Shown: positions 33,756 through 42,517 of the stretch, one piece after another
Numbering within the stretch: the stretch's first letter is position 1
How the letters are laid out: the number at the start of each line of letters is the position of its first letter
NCBI RefSeq assembly: GCF_030123505.1
Contig: NZ_CP126115.1
Span: 2,680,001 to 2,744,000 of the forward strand
Direction of reading: 5' to 3'
Length of the DNA: 64,000 nt
DNA from: Neobacillus sp. YX16
GTDB lineage: Bacteria; Bacillota; Bacilli; Bacillales; Cytobacillaceae
Notes under the pieces: generated by a model
The model's input: the letters and a program-made list of their open reading frames with translations, nothing else
Told to the model about the DNA's origin: nothing
Database searches by the model: none
Made by a program: the position numbers and the translations under genes

Positions 33756-35873
33756 GTGTTTAAAAGGTTTTTACAGTTTTGTTTCTTTTTGTTAGTAATT
33801 TTGTTTGGGTTCCCTATGCTTGGTTCTGCTGAGAAGATTGTAGTGGTTGATCCTGGTCATGGTGGGGCATTTACCGGTACATGTGGATATACACGTGAAC
33901 CTGGAAAAGATTTATGTGAACGAGATGTCAATTTAAGTGTAGGTTTAAAGTTAAAAGAGGCATTAAAAGGGACAGGTATAAAGGTTTATCTGACGAGAGA
34001 ATCAGATATCCATTTTGCTCCTTTTTTAAAGAACGCTAATGGAAGTTTAACTGGCGGAGACTATGATTTACGAATGAAAAAAGCCAATGGCTTTGCCAAC
34101 GGAAACAATGATAACAGTATATTTGTATCTGTTCACCATAATGCTTCTCCTACTAGTACATATGTAAAGGGTTATGAAACTTATTATTATGATGGTGTGA
34201 AGCATGCTAAGCCTGAATATCCTCATGATCCATTGCAAATTAAATACTTACAGGATAGTAAGAGATTAGCAGAAATCACACATCCGAATGTGGTGAAGGA
34301 TTTAGGTTTAATAGACCGAAGGATTCGTAGTGATCAAAGCTTTGTGGTGATTCGAAATGCACAAATGCCCTCTATATTAGTGGAATTAGGGTATATGACA
34401 AATCCACAAGAAGAGGCTAGAATCAAGACAACTGATTATCAAATAAAAGCGGCTCAGGCTTTAGCAAAAGGTATTGTCAATTATTTCAAAGTTTTTGAGG
34501 TTTATAGAGACAGTACAAAGTTAGCAACATTTAAATCGAAACAAGAAGCAATTAATTTTGCATCTAAACAAACTGGTAATATTAAAGTTTTTGATAAGGA
34601 TCAACAATCTTACATTTGGGAGAATGCAAATTTCCAAGTATATCACAAAACAAATGGTCTACTAAAAAGCTTCGCTACGCAAGAGGACGCGATTGCGTTC
34701 GCAAAACAAAATGGAGAAACTAGAGTCGTTTTAAAAACAAATAACTTTACAATATGGTCAAACTTTCTTACTAAATTGTATGTGTTGACCGATATTAGTG
34801 AATCCTATTATCGCTATTATTACGATGTTGAAGAGGCCATCGCAGTTGCTTCACAGTCTATCAACAGAAAGGTCCTTAAAAAAGGGACTAACGATGTGAT
34901 TTGGACTAATATTAGTGGTCTTGAAGTTACAAGGAAGATTGACTCAGAGAAAGTATATGGAATCGATCGATGGGAAACAGCAATTAATGTTTCAAAAGAG
35001 TTATACCCAAATGGTTTCTCAGCAGAAAAAGCTCAAAAAACGGTCATCCTTGCTACAGGGTTAAATCCTTGGGACGCATTGTCGGCTGCTTCACTATCGC
35101 CAGTGTATGATAACGCGCCATTATTACTGGCAAGAACAATTGAAAATCTCTTACCAGAATTGAAAAATGAGTTAGTTCGTCTTGGCGCTGAAAAAGTAAT
35201 CATTGTCGGAGGAACTGGAATCGTTGGAAAATCCACAGAGGATGATATTAACGCATTAGGAATTTCAACAGAGCGTCTTAGTGGGATTAATCGTTATGAA
35301 ACCAATCTACAAATTTTATCCAAATTAAAGAATGTAAGTGGTGTATTCTTAGCTTCAGGTGAAAGCTATGCAGATGCATTAGCAGCTGCACCAATTGCCG
35401 CAGCAAACAATTGGGCTATAGTATTAACACTACCTAACATGATCTTTCCAGATGCTTTTACTTTTATAAAAAATAAAGAGGTTGCGATCATAGGTGGTAC
35501 TGGGGTTGTTAATCAACAAGTAGAAAATAAAGTTACAACGCAAAATGGTCAAAACTTAGTTCATCGATTAGGTGGACTAGACCGTTATGAAACAACAGCA
35601 TCGATGTTATGGTATTTTAAAGATTTAATTAAATCAAATAAGGTTTATGTTACGACAGGAACCAATTTCCCAGATGCAATGGTTGCTGCACCTTTATCAA
35701 TTAGTACGAAAGCTCCATTAATTCTTGTTAATGATGTTGTCAATAATGTAAATAAAAATATTGAAGCATTTTTAATGAAGTACGCAGAGGAAAATATAAT
35801 TACCAATGTTGACATGATCGGTGGCAGGGTATCAGAGTCTGTACATGGAACAATTGTGAAAAAATTAAACTAA
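33756..35873 (+). CDS. Secreted N-acetylmuramoyl-L-alanine amidase with three CWB2 repeats
   Basis: 705 aa from a GTG start. A signal peptide (about 1-25) ends near LGSAEK. An Amidase_3 domain (about 27-250) has zinc ligands in VVVDPGHGG, a Glu in DLCERDVN, His in VSVHHNAS and catalytic Glu in ILVELGYMTN. A middle region (250-410) holds repeats with aromatic residues (YRDSTKLATFKSKQEAINFA, QVYHKTNGLLKSFATQEDA), and the C-terminus holds three cell-wall-binding type 2 repeats (RWETAINVS, RYETNLQIL, RYETTASML). It cleaves the MurNAc-L-Ala bond in peptidoglycan, as LytC does. In B. subtilis LytC the CWB2 repeats precede the catalytic domain; here they follow it. Confidence 0.93.
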   Translation: MFKRFLQFCFFLLVILFGFPMLGSAEKIVVVDPGHGGAFTGTCGYTREPGKDLCERDVNLSVGLKLKEALKGTGIKVYLTRESDIHFAPFLKNANGSLTGGDYDLRMKKANGFANGNNDNSIFVSVHHNASPTSTYVKGYETYYYDGVKHAKPEYPHDPLQIKYLQDSKRLAEITHPNVVKDLGLIDRRIRSDQSFVVIRNAQMPSILVELGYMTNPQEEARIKTTDYQIKAAQALAKGIVNYFKVFEVYRDSTKLATFKSKQEAINFASKQTGNIKVFDKDQQSYIWENANFQVYHKTNGLLKSFATQEDAIAFAKQNGETRVVLKTNNFTIWSNFLTKLYVLTDISESYYRYYYDVEEAIAVASQSINRKVLKKGTNDVIWTNISGLEVTRKIDSEKVYGIDRWETAINVSKELYPNGFSAEKAQKTVILATGLNPWDALSAASLSPVYDNAPLLLARTIENLLPELKNELVRLGAEKVIIVGGTGIVGKSTEDDINALGISTERLSGINRYETNLQILSKLKNVSGVFLASGESYADALAAAPIAAANNWAIVLTLPNMIFPDAFTFIKNKEVAIIGGTGVVNQQVENKVTTQNGQNLVHRLGGLDRYETTASMLWYFKDLIKSNKVYVTTGTNFPDAMVAAPLSISTKAPLILVNDVVNNVNKNIEAFLMKYAEENIITNVDMIGGRVSESVHGTIVKKLN

Positions 35874-35878
35874 TACTT

Positions 35879-35916
35879 AAAGCAAAACTCGGAATAAAAC
35901 CCGAGTTTTGCTTTAT
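35879..35916 (+). terminator. Terminator after the amidase
   Basis: AAAGCAAAACTCGG and CCGAGTTTTGCTTT pair around ATAAAAC. Confidence 0.85.
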
Positions 35917-35934
35917 CTTGAAAGGATGATATAG

Positions 35935-36630
35935 ATGAGTAAATGGATCATTGTACTAGCCTCAATCACTTTTCTGCTAATGGGGTGTGCTAATGATTCT
36001 TCTAAGGAAGGTAGCACCGAAAAAATCGTAAAAGAAGAATCACACAATTCTCAAACCGAAATAACAGAAGAAACGAACGTAGAGGAAGCAGAAGACAAAG
36101 ACATTGATATATCTATATCAAATCAAAGTCAAATAACATTTACTGACTATCGACCAAAGGCAGGAGCAACAAAACTTTTCTATGATCAAGGTACATTGAT
36201 TTTTACAGAAAAAATAATTGCAGTAAATGATCAATATATCCAACGTGTAATAGAGTTAGGGAATGCAGTAACAGTCCAAGTGTTGAAATGGACTGAAGAC
36301 GAAATAACAATTGTCTATGAGTCGTTTGAATCGGCAAACCCAACCGAAAATATACTTGATACCTTTACACCTAGCGAAAAAATACAGCCTATTGTAAACG
36401 CAAAAGGAAATAATGATATTAAAGTATTGGACACAAAGGCAAGTATAAAAATTCCTCATGGAAAATACAATCAAGTTTTGGTCGTAAAAAAGGCAACCCA
36501 CGAAGTCGAAAATGCGGAGACTTTCCTTACTTATTACTTTGCACCTGGAGTGGGAATCATAAAAGAAAGTTATGAAATGACAGGTGAACAAGGGTATCAA
36601 ACAGGTAGTGAATTACAGGAAATAAAATAA
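35935..36630 (+). CDS. Lipoprotein of unknown function
   Basis: 231 aa. An N-terminal signal with lipobox LLMGC (Cys18) predicts a diacylglyceryl-anchored extracellular protein. An acidic Ser/Glu/Thr-rich linker (about 20-60) leads to a beta-rich domain ending HEVENAETFLTYYFAPGVGIIKESYEM, a pattern shared by many Bacillus lipoproteins of unknown role. AAAGGATGA precedes the ATG. It follows the amidase gene but is separated by a terminator. Confidence 0.75.
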   Translation: MSKWIIVLASITFLLMGCANDSSKEGSTEKIVKEESHNSQTEITEETNVEEAEDKDIDISISNQSQITFTDYRPKAGATKLFYDQGTLIFTEKIIAVNDQYIQRVIELGNAVTVQVLKWTEDEITIVYESFESANPTENILDTFTPSEKIQPIVNAKGNNDIKVLDTKASIKIPHGKYNQVLVVKKATHEVENAETFLTYYFAPGVGIIKESYEMTGEQGYQTGSELQEIK

Positions 36631-36661
36631 GCAAGACGAATAAATAAGATAATAGAAATTG

Positions 36662-36699
36662 GACGATGACAAGGCTGTCATCGTTTTTTTTTTTTTTGA
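36662..36699 (+). terminator. Terminator after the lipoprotein gene
   Basis: GACGATGACA and TGTCATCGTT with a T14 run. Confidence 0.85.
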
Positions 36700-37347
36700 A
36701 ATCAAGTCGTTATTGTGGTTAATAAGTACATATTTAGTACCTTATGAAAATTATCTAGAGGAAATCATTCGAGGAGGAGGTACTAGTTAGTAAGTATTAT
36801 CTTGAAGGCTTTTATGGGAAACATAGATGTATTATGTAAACTTATTTTTGCAATTATTGTGGGAAAAGTAAATATGTATACTTTGTGTATCTGTGAATTT
36901 TCAGTTAACAAGCCAAAATGGATTTTTTGAAGTAATCTGTAAGCATTAAGTATTAGGATAAAAGATAAAATATACTTGAATAAATTAAATGTTGAACCAC
37001 GTCATATTGAAAAATTGAGTAGTTGTTAAAAAGAATCTTTCATTATACGTAATAAATAACCGTCCGTCAATATGTGTTAAGAATCATTGATGTGCATACA
37101 TGAAAGACAAAAAATTATTTATTCGATAATGGATTTACATAAATATACTAGTAAAATATACTTGTTTTGAGGAGGGATTTTGTGGAAATGTATGATGCAA
37201 GCAGTGAAAAAAGAATCACCCTCGGGTAATGATCTTCCCGGAACGATACCCAAGGGTAAAGCTAGTTGAGTATACAACTTTATCGTTAGTATACTCTTAT
37301 TCTTAAAAAAATCAATAACCACTATTAGAGAAGAGGGTAACTGATTT
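36700..37347 (+). promoter_or_regulatory. Long AT-rich leader of comK with possible ComK AT-boxes and hairpins
   Basis: About 650 bp without a large gene. AAAA-N5-TTTT, the ComK box unit, occurs exactly at 36915-36927, and near-matches lie at about 37033-37046 and 37109-37121. Two inverted repeats lie close to comK: ACCCTCGGGTA with TACCCAAGGGT (37217-37257) and GAGTATAC with GTATACTC (37268-37297). In B. subtilis comK is autoregulated through such AT-boxes; transfer to this gene is inference. Confidence 0.45.
37192..37269 (+). CDS. Possible 25-aa leader peptide upstream of comK
   Basis: MMQAVKKESPSGNDLPGTIP plus five residues, ending in TGA. GAGGAGGG lies 15 nt before the ATG but only 3 nt before an in-frame TTG at 37180, so the start is uncertain. 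A GTG at 37182 in another frame has better spacing but gives only 15 codons. The first hairpin of the comK leader lies inside the coding stretch, so translation could alter RNA folding. Speculative. Confidence 0.3.
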   Translation: MMQAVKKESPSGNDLPGTIPKGKAS

Positions 37348-37902
37348 ATGGATGTTAGAGATAAGCATTTACTTAATGAAAAGACTGTTCTAGTAACAGG
37401 AGAGTACAGTAAAAGAGGAGAATTATGGTCAAGAGTAATGGAAGGGCAAGAAACCTTCCTCGTGAAAAAGACACCAATAGCGGTAATCGAGGAAACATTA
37501 TTGCATGTGGGCTCGGATTTCCTAGGAGCAAGACGTAGTTCTAAATATCTGCTTTCGCCGATAAGGATGCACCCTATTAGTGTAAATCCTCAAATGGGCA
37601 TCTTATTGTTTCCAACAAAGAATATGAAGTGCCCTAACTGCATATGGTTTTCACTTATCCATGTAAAAACAACAAAGCGGGTTGGAGTCAATCAGACAAA
37701 AGTGTTAACGAGCTATGGTCACACAATCTTAATTGATATGACAGAAAGAGCCTTTCACACTAGACGTCATAAAGCTATTGAGCTTCAAGAAACCATTTCC
37801 AGAAATCTAAGATGTCCCATATTTTTCTATGTGGAACCAAAGACGAGCTATTATATTAGTAAAAAACAAAAAGAAAATAACTTTAGCCTTGAGAAAAAGT
37901 AA
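37348..37902 (+). CDS. comK: Competence transcription factor ComK family protein
   Basis: 184 aa, near the usual ~190. Conserved stretches are a central SKYLLSPIRMHPISVNP, LFPTKNMKCPNCIWFSLIHV (family pattern FPT...C.W.s..HV) and TSYGHTILIDMTERAFHTRR. ComK activates DNA-uptake genes by binding AT-boxes. Several bacilli carry more than one comK paralogue, often with unclear roles, so function as the master regulator is not certain. GAAGAGGGTAA precedes the ATG. It ends at a bidirectional terminator. Confidence 0.88.
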   Translation: MDVRDKHLLNEKTVLVTGEYSKRGELWSRVMEGQETFLVKKTPIAVIEETLLHVGSDFLGARRSSKYLLSPIRMHPISVNPQMGILLFPTKNMKCPNCIWFSLIHVKTTKRVGVNQTKVLTSYGHTILIDMTERAFHTRRHKAIELQETISRNLRCPIFFYVEPKTSYYISKKQKENNFSLEKK

Positions 37903-37910
37903 TTCAATGA

Positions 37911-37940
37911 GAGCAGCTTCCTTATCGGAGGCTGCTCTTA
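37911..37940. terminator. Bidirectional terminator
   Basis: GAGCAGCTTCC and GGAGGCTGCTC pair around TTATC, between comK and a convergent small gene whose 3' end it overlaps. Confidence 0.8.
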
Positions 37941-38125
37941 AAATTAGGAAGTTTAGATTTACGGCGAACCAGAAGATCTAGACATGCTAATCCGACCCCC
38001 ATTAATATCGGGAAAAACGTTAGCCCAATGGTCTGATCATACAACAAGAAGCCAAAAATATTAATCAGTTCAGCTAGAATCAATCCGAGTATAAAACCAG
38101 TAATAAAAATTTGTAGTGTCCTCAT
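37922..38125 (-). CDS. Small membrane protein with two predicted helices
   Basis: 67 aa from the ATG at 38125 (MRTLQIFITGFILGLILAEL), with GAAAGGG upstream. Two hydrophobic helices (LQIFITGFILGLILA and FFPILMGVGLACLDLLV) are followed by a basic C-terminus. No family recognised. Confidence 0.55.
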   Translation of the reverse strand: MRTLQIFITGFILGLILAELINIFGFLLYDQTIGLTFFPILMGVGLACLDLLVRRKSKLPNFKSSLR

Positions 38126-38368
38126 TCTAGACAAACCCTTTCACTCTTCACAAATCATTATCCCCTTTCAAAAATATATTCTAGTAACAGTTTAGCAATG
38201 AAACTAATGCTTCATAATGAGCCAAGGACGTAACTTTTTCTAAGTCTCTAGTCCTAAATGCAGAATTAGTCGTGGGAAAATACTCATTAAATGGATATTT
38301 AACCTAATTTGCTAAACACTAACTAAATATCAAACAGTTCAAGAAGCCCTACTAGGAGTTAAATCTAA

Positions 38369-39896
38369 ATGAAAAGAAATTTTTTAAAAAGTAATAAACG
38401 TTTCAAATTTGAAACAAGTAAAGAAATTTTTGATGAAGAAACATTTAAAAAGGATGATTCTTTCTCTGGGGATTTAGCTAGTGATGAGAAAATTATTAAA
38501 AAGCTCTATAATTTTCCGCAAAATATAGATTTTAAGGTGAGGCAATTAACAATCCCGATGATGGGAAAAGAAGGTGCTATTTTTTATATTCCATCATTGA
38601 CCGATGTGAAAATGGTTGACGAGCATACTCATACACGGGGATCATTCGGCAAAAGAAGTAGCATTAATTATAAGTGCCAGTGCGATAAATGAGGAGAAAA
38701 GCTTAAACAAAGCGATAGAAGAATTAAATACTGGAAATACCTTACTGATTATTGATGGTGAATCACTGTGCTATGTGATTAATACGAGTACGGCGGCCGG
38801 TAGAAGTGTTGAAAAACCACAAAATGAAACAACATTATTTGGTCCAAAGGAAGCATTTGTTGAAAGAGCAGATATAAATATTTCCCTAATCCATAAAAAA
38901 ATTAGAACGGAGGACTTTACAGTTGAAAAAATGGTGATTGGTGAGCGCTCACATAATGAAGTGTTTATTATTTATAACAAAAAGCTAGCAGGCGAAAGGG
39001 TTTTAAAGGAAGTAAAGGAGAGGATTGGGGCTGTTCAGAGGGACGCAGTACAAAATCTAAGCCTTCTCATCCAGCATATTGAGGACAAGAAAGCTAGCTT
39101 ATTTCCGACCATTTTACTGACCGAAAGACCTGATAGAGCTGCTTCTTTCATTGAGGATGGCCATGTGATTGTGGTCATGAACAATTCACCATTTGCAGTG
39201 GTTGCCCCCGCGACCTTTTGGGCTTTTTACCATTCTGCAGACGATCATTACTTAAGGTTTATTTATGGTAACTTTACACGGTTCCTCCGGATGGCAGCAA
39301 TGTTTATTACATTATTCACCCCGTCAATCTATATAGCGATTACGAACTATCACATAGAAATGCTGCCGCCAGATTTATTATTAGCCATTGCAGGTGCAAG
39401 GGAGATGGTGCCATTTCCTGCCATTCTGGAACTCTTGATGATGGAACTTGCCTTTGAATTAATAAGAGAAGCGGGAATACGTGTACCCACTCCAATCGGA
39501 CCAACCATTGGTATTGTTGGGGCTTTGATACTAGGGCAGGCAGCAGTTGAAGCCAATGTCGTCAGTCCTATTGTAGTAATCGTTGTTGCACTCACAGGTC
39601 TGTCTTCATTTGCAATAAGTGATGTAAATTTAAATTATGCGATAAGGATTGCAAGATTTGGATTTCTCCTAGCTGCCAGCATTTTTGGGATATTTGGGAT
39701 GGTAGGAATTTTTTTAAGCGGCTTATTTTATCTAACGACTATAAAATCGTTTGGTGTTCCCTATTTTGCACCGTTAACTCCAAAATACAAATCTTCTGAC
39801 GACACATTATTCCGTAGGATTTTAACGAATGAGCGATTTAGACCTGCTTTTGTAAAAACAAAAGATTTAACAAAGAAGCCAGTTAAAAACGAGTGA
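38369..39896 (+). pseudogene. Frameshifted germinant receptor A subunit (gerAA-type)
   Basis: Two overlapping frames together make one GerA-family A subunit. Frame 1 (38369-38692) gives the N-terminal cytoplasmic domain up to TDVKMVDEH. The correct continuation (ALIISASAINEEKSLNKAIE) is read in the +1 frame, open to 39896. Removing one base near 38627 would rejoin them (VDEH-LIHGDHSAKEVA). The rest is intact: NTLLIIDGES, TERPDRAASFIEDGHVIVVMNNSPF, and the membrane part with LILGQAAVEANVVSPIVVIVV. It is either a recently inactivated gene, a programmed or polymorphic shift, or a sequencing error. The B and C genes behind it are intact. Confidence 0.85.
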
Positions 39897-39913
39897 AATA
39901 GGGTGGTGAAGGT

Positions 39914-41008
39914 ATGGTGAAGGTAGAAAAGGATCTGGTGGGGGGCAGGGAGTTCTTTGCGATAGTCGTATTTATGATTGCTACAAAAGCTACCGATATG
40001 ACCGCAACAACTATTTTCGATATAACCCAAAATGCCTCCTGGATGGTCATCATTTGTTCTTTTTTAATCATCCTGCCTTCCTTACTGGCCCTGAATTTTC
40101 TGCTGAAAAAATTTCAAGACAAACACCTATTGGAGATTACTCAAGCTGCGTTTGGAAAGTGGATTACCTTTATCATTGGGTTCGTATTATTCTTAATTAT
40201 ATTATTAAATACCTCCTTTGAAACAAGGAGTTATACGGACCAATTAATGACCATGAATTTTCCCAAAACACCAACGTTTATTCTTTATCTCCTCTTTTTA
40301 CTGATTTGCTTAGGCGGTGCAAAGAAGGGCTGGGAATCAATCGGATCTGTGGCATGGATGGTCTTTCCCTATGTTACCTTTGCATTAGTTCTGCTCGTTC
40401 TTTTACTCACAAAGGATAATGTATTAAATCGGATTTTTCCGTTATTTGGTCCGGGTAAATGGGAAATAGCAAAGACGAGCTTTAAATATGTTTCACTTTA
40501 TGGAGATGGAATGGTCATTGCGATGATGTACCCATTGGTAAAAGACCATAAAACGTATACCAAAAGTCTATTTGGAGCGCTAATTTATTCGGTTTTCATC
40601 CTGGCAATACTTTATCTTTCCTATGCACTATTATTCGATTATCGAAGTGTAGGAAAAATAACATACCCTTTTAATGAGGCAATTCGATTGGTATCGATAG
40701 GGAAAGTGATTACAAACATTGAAACCTTTTTCTTAACCTTCTGGTTATTAACAGTGATTGTGAAATTCTCCGTATACATTTATTTGGTTAGTAGAGTCTT
40801 TGGATTTGTGTTTCATATTGAAGAATTCGAGCACACTCTCATTCCCATCACCATATTGATTCTGCTAATTGGCTTATTGCCGGAGAACCAAGTAGAAAAC
40901 ATTTTTGTAATGCGTAATCAAATCTTGACCTACGGGAAATATCTTATGCTGTTTCTGCCAATGCTCCTTGTGATTGTTATCAAGTTAAGAGAGGTGGTCA
41001 AGGGTTGA
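39914..41008 (+). CDS. Germinant receptor B subunit (GerAB/APC-type)
   Basis: 364 aa, about 10 hydrophobic helices, of the spore germination family within the APC superfamily. The N-terminal KDLVGGREFFAIVVFMIATK and later KKGWESIGSVAWMVFPYV are typical. B subunits sit in the spore inner membrane and are thought to bind the germinant. The ATG has GGGTGGTGAAGG upstream. It overlaps the C-subunit gene by 4 nt (TTGA). Confidence 0.9.
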   Translation: MVKVEKDLVGGREFFAIVVFMIATKATDMTATTIFDITQNASWMVIICSFLIILPSLLALNFLLKKFQDKHLLEITQAAFGKWITFIIGFVLFLIILLNTSFETRSYTDQLMTMNFPKTPTFILYLLFLLICLGGAKKGWESIGSVAWMVFPYVTFALVLLVLLLTKDNVLNRIFPLFGPGKWEIAKTSFKYVSLYGDGMVIAMMYPLVKDHKTYTKSLFGALIYSVFILAILYLSYALLFDYRSVGKITYPFNEAIRLVSIGKVITNIETFFLTFWLLTVIVKFSVYIYLVSRVFGFVFHIEEFEHTLIPITILILLIGLLPENQVENIFVMRNQILTYGKYLMLFLPMLLVIVIKLREVVKG

Positions 41009-42255
41009 GATTATTAGTTATTCTCATCTTAGTCTGTCTACTAACGGGGTGCTGGGATCGAAAAGAATTAGAGCAAATGTCCTATGCAACAGCAATAGGA
41101 TTGGATATTCCAGAAGGTGTTAATTTAAACGAAATGCAAGCTGTGGACGTCACTTTTCAATTTTCGAATCCCAAACTCAATATTAGAGGAGCAACAGGAC
41201 AAGTGGATAAAGGCGAAAAAAATATTATTACTCTTACCGCACCTGACTTTATCACAGCCAAAAACATGGCAAACTCATTTGTGACCCGGCAAATTTCATT
41301 TAGTCATGCCAAAACGATTGTGGTTTCGGAGGAATTAGCAAAATCAGATATGTTTTTAAGGTTCATTGGTACGGCCTTAAAGGAAAGAGAGGTAAGAAGA
41401 GAAACTAGCATTATTGTTTCAGAGGGCAAAGCAGCTGAATTTATTCGTAAAAACAAACCAGAAATGATGATTCGACCCCACAAATACTATCAATTTATTA
41501 TCGATCGCTCAGTTGAAACAGGTTTAGTGCCTGAAGCAACCATTAACCGATTATTTGCGATTACAGATGGGGATGCAGATTTATTCTTAGCCATCTCTGG
41601 GTCAGTAAGCGAAAAAAGAGAAGGCAGTTCCTTTAGGGAAGAAGACCAATATATTGCAGGCTCTGTTCCGAAAAAAGGAGGAAATCCTGTTCAGTTGATA
41701 GGATCAGCGGTTTTTAAAGAAGGAAAAATGATTGGGAAACTAACAGGGGAAGAGACAAGGGTCACACTCCTACTTGATAATACCTCAAGGATAGAAGATA
41801 TGTTTGTGAGTTTTAATGATCCCGTAGAAAAGAAATACAAAGTTGCCGTTCGGGTGAAGAAAAAAACAGCTACAGATATAAAAATTAAATTGAGAAAAGG
41901 TCCTCCAAAAATTAATGTAAAGGTCCCCCTTGAAATTGAACTTTTATCCGTTCCGAGTATGGTTGATTATGCGGGTGATATGAAAAAACAAATGATCTTG
42001 AAAAAATGGATTGCAAAGGAAATTGAAAACAATATGATCCCACTGGTGGAAAAAACACAGAAGGAATTTAAATCGGAGCCCTTTTACTGGTCGTTAGCTG
42101 TAAGGCCATTATTCAGTACAACAAAAGCATACGAAGAATGGGATTGGACGAATAAAAATTACCCATTTGCCGACATAACAATTGATGTTCAGGTCGATAT
42201 TATTGGATTCGGCAAGCAGCTGAAGGAATCTGAAATGGAAAAGGTGAAGGATTAA
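41005..42255 (+). CDS. Germinant receptor C subunit lipoprotein (Ger(x)C family)
   Basis: 416 aa from a TTG that overlaps the B-gene stop. The signal peptide ends in lipobox LLTGC, followed by WDRKELEQMSYATAIGLD, the family signature. Ger(x)C proteins are anchored on the outer face of the spore inner membrane and are required for receptor assembly. It overlaps the next small gene by one base (TAATG). Confidence 0.92.
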   Translation: MRLLVILILVCLLTGCWDRKELEQMSYATAIGLDIPEGVNLNEMQAVDVTFQFSNPKLNIRGATGQVDKGEKNIITLTAPDFITAKNMANSFVTRQISFSHAKTIVVSEELAKSDMFLRFIGTALKEREVRRETSIIVSEGKAAEFIRKNKPEMMIRPHKYYQFIIDRSVETGLVPEATINRLFAITDGDADLFLAISGSVSEKREGSSFREEDQYIAGSVPKKGGNPVQLIGSAVFKEGKMIGKLTGEETRVTLLLDNTSRIEDMFVSFNDPVEKKYKVAVRVKKKTATDIKIKLRKGPPKINVKVPLEIELLSVPSMVDYAGDMKKQMILKKWIAKEIENNMIPLVEKTQKEFKSEPFYWSLAVRPLFSTTKAYEEWDWTNKNYPFADITIDVQVDIIGFGKQLKESEMEKVKD

Positions 42256-42413
42256 TGAGGATGATATTTTGGGCAGTTATCCTCTTTGGCGGAGCGTATA
42301 GCTTTCTCCATGCTTATTTTTTATTTAAGGATAAAAATAAAATAGGCGCATTCGGCATATCACTAGTTGGTTCAGTCATATTGATTCTTACATTTTTAGT
42401 TAGATTGAAATAA
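42255..42413 (+). CDS. Small two-helix protein, germinant receptor D-subunit-like
   Basis: 52 aa: MRMIFWAVILFGGAYSFLHA, a short charged loop KDKNK, then a second helix ISLVGSVILILTFLV. The stop/start overlap with the C-subunit gene implies translational coupling. In several Bacillus receptors a fourth, about 55-75-residue two-helix D subunit modulates receptor activity; position, size and topology agree with that. Confidence 0.7.
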   Translation: MRMIFWAVILFGGAYSFLHAYFLFKDKNKIGAFGISLVGSVILILTFLVRLK

Positions 42414-42443
42414 AACAGAGATCCTATGGGATTTCTGTTTTTT
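42413..42443 (+). terminator. Terminator of the first ger operon
   Basis: AACAGAGATCC and GGGATTTCTGTT pair around TAT, followed by TTTT. Confidence 0.8.
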
Positions 42444-42517
42444 ATTCTTGTTTAGTAAAGGGAACGAAGGAATAAAATTGGTAAAATGGTAAAAATTATT
42501 AAGTAGGAGGTGTGAGT

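Noticed and set aside
37348..37902. comK homologue as proof that the strain is naturally competent
   Set aside because: ComK paralogues occur in non-competent bacilli and no com operon genes are in this window.
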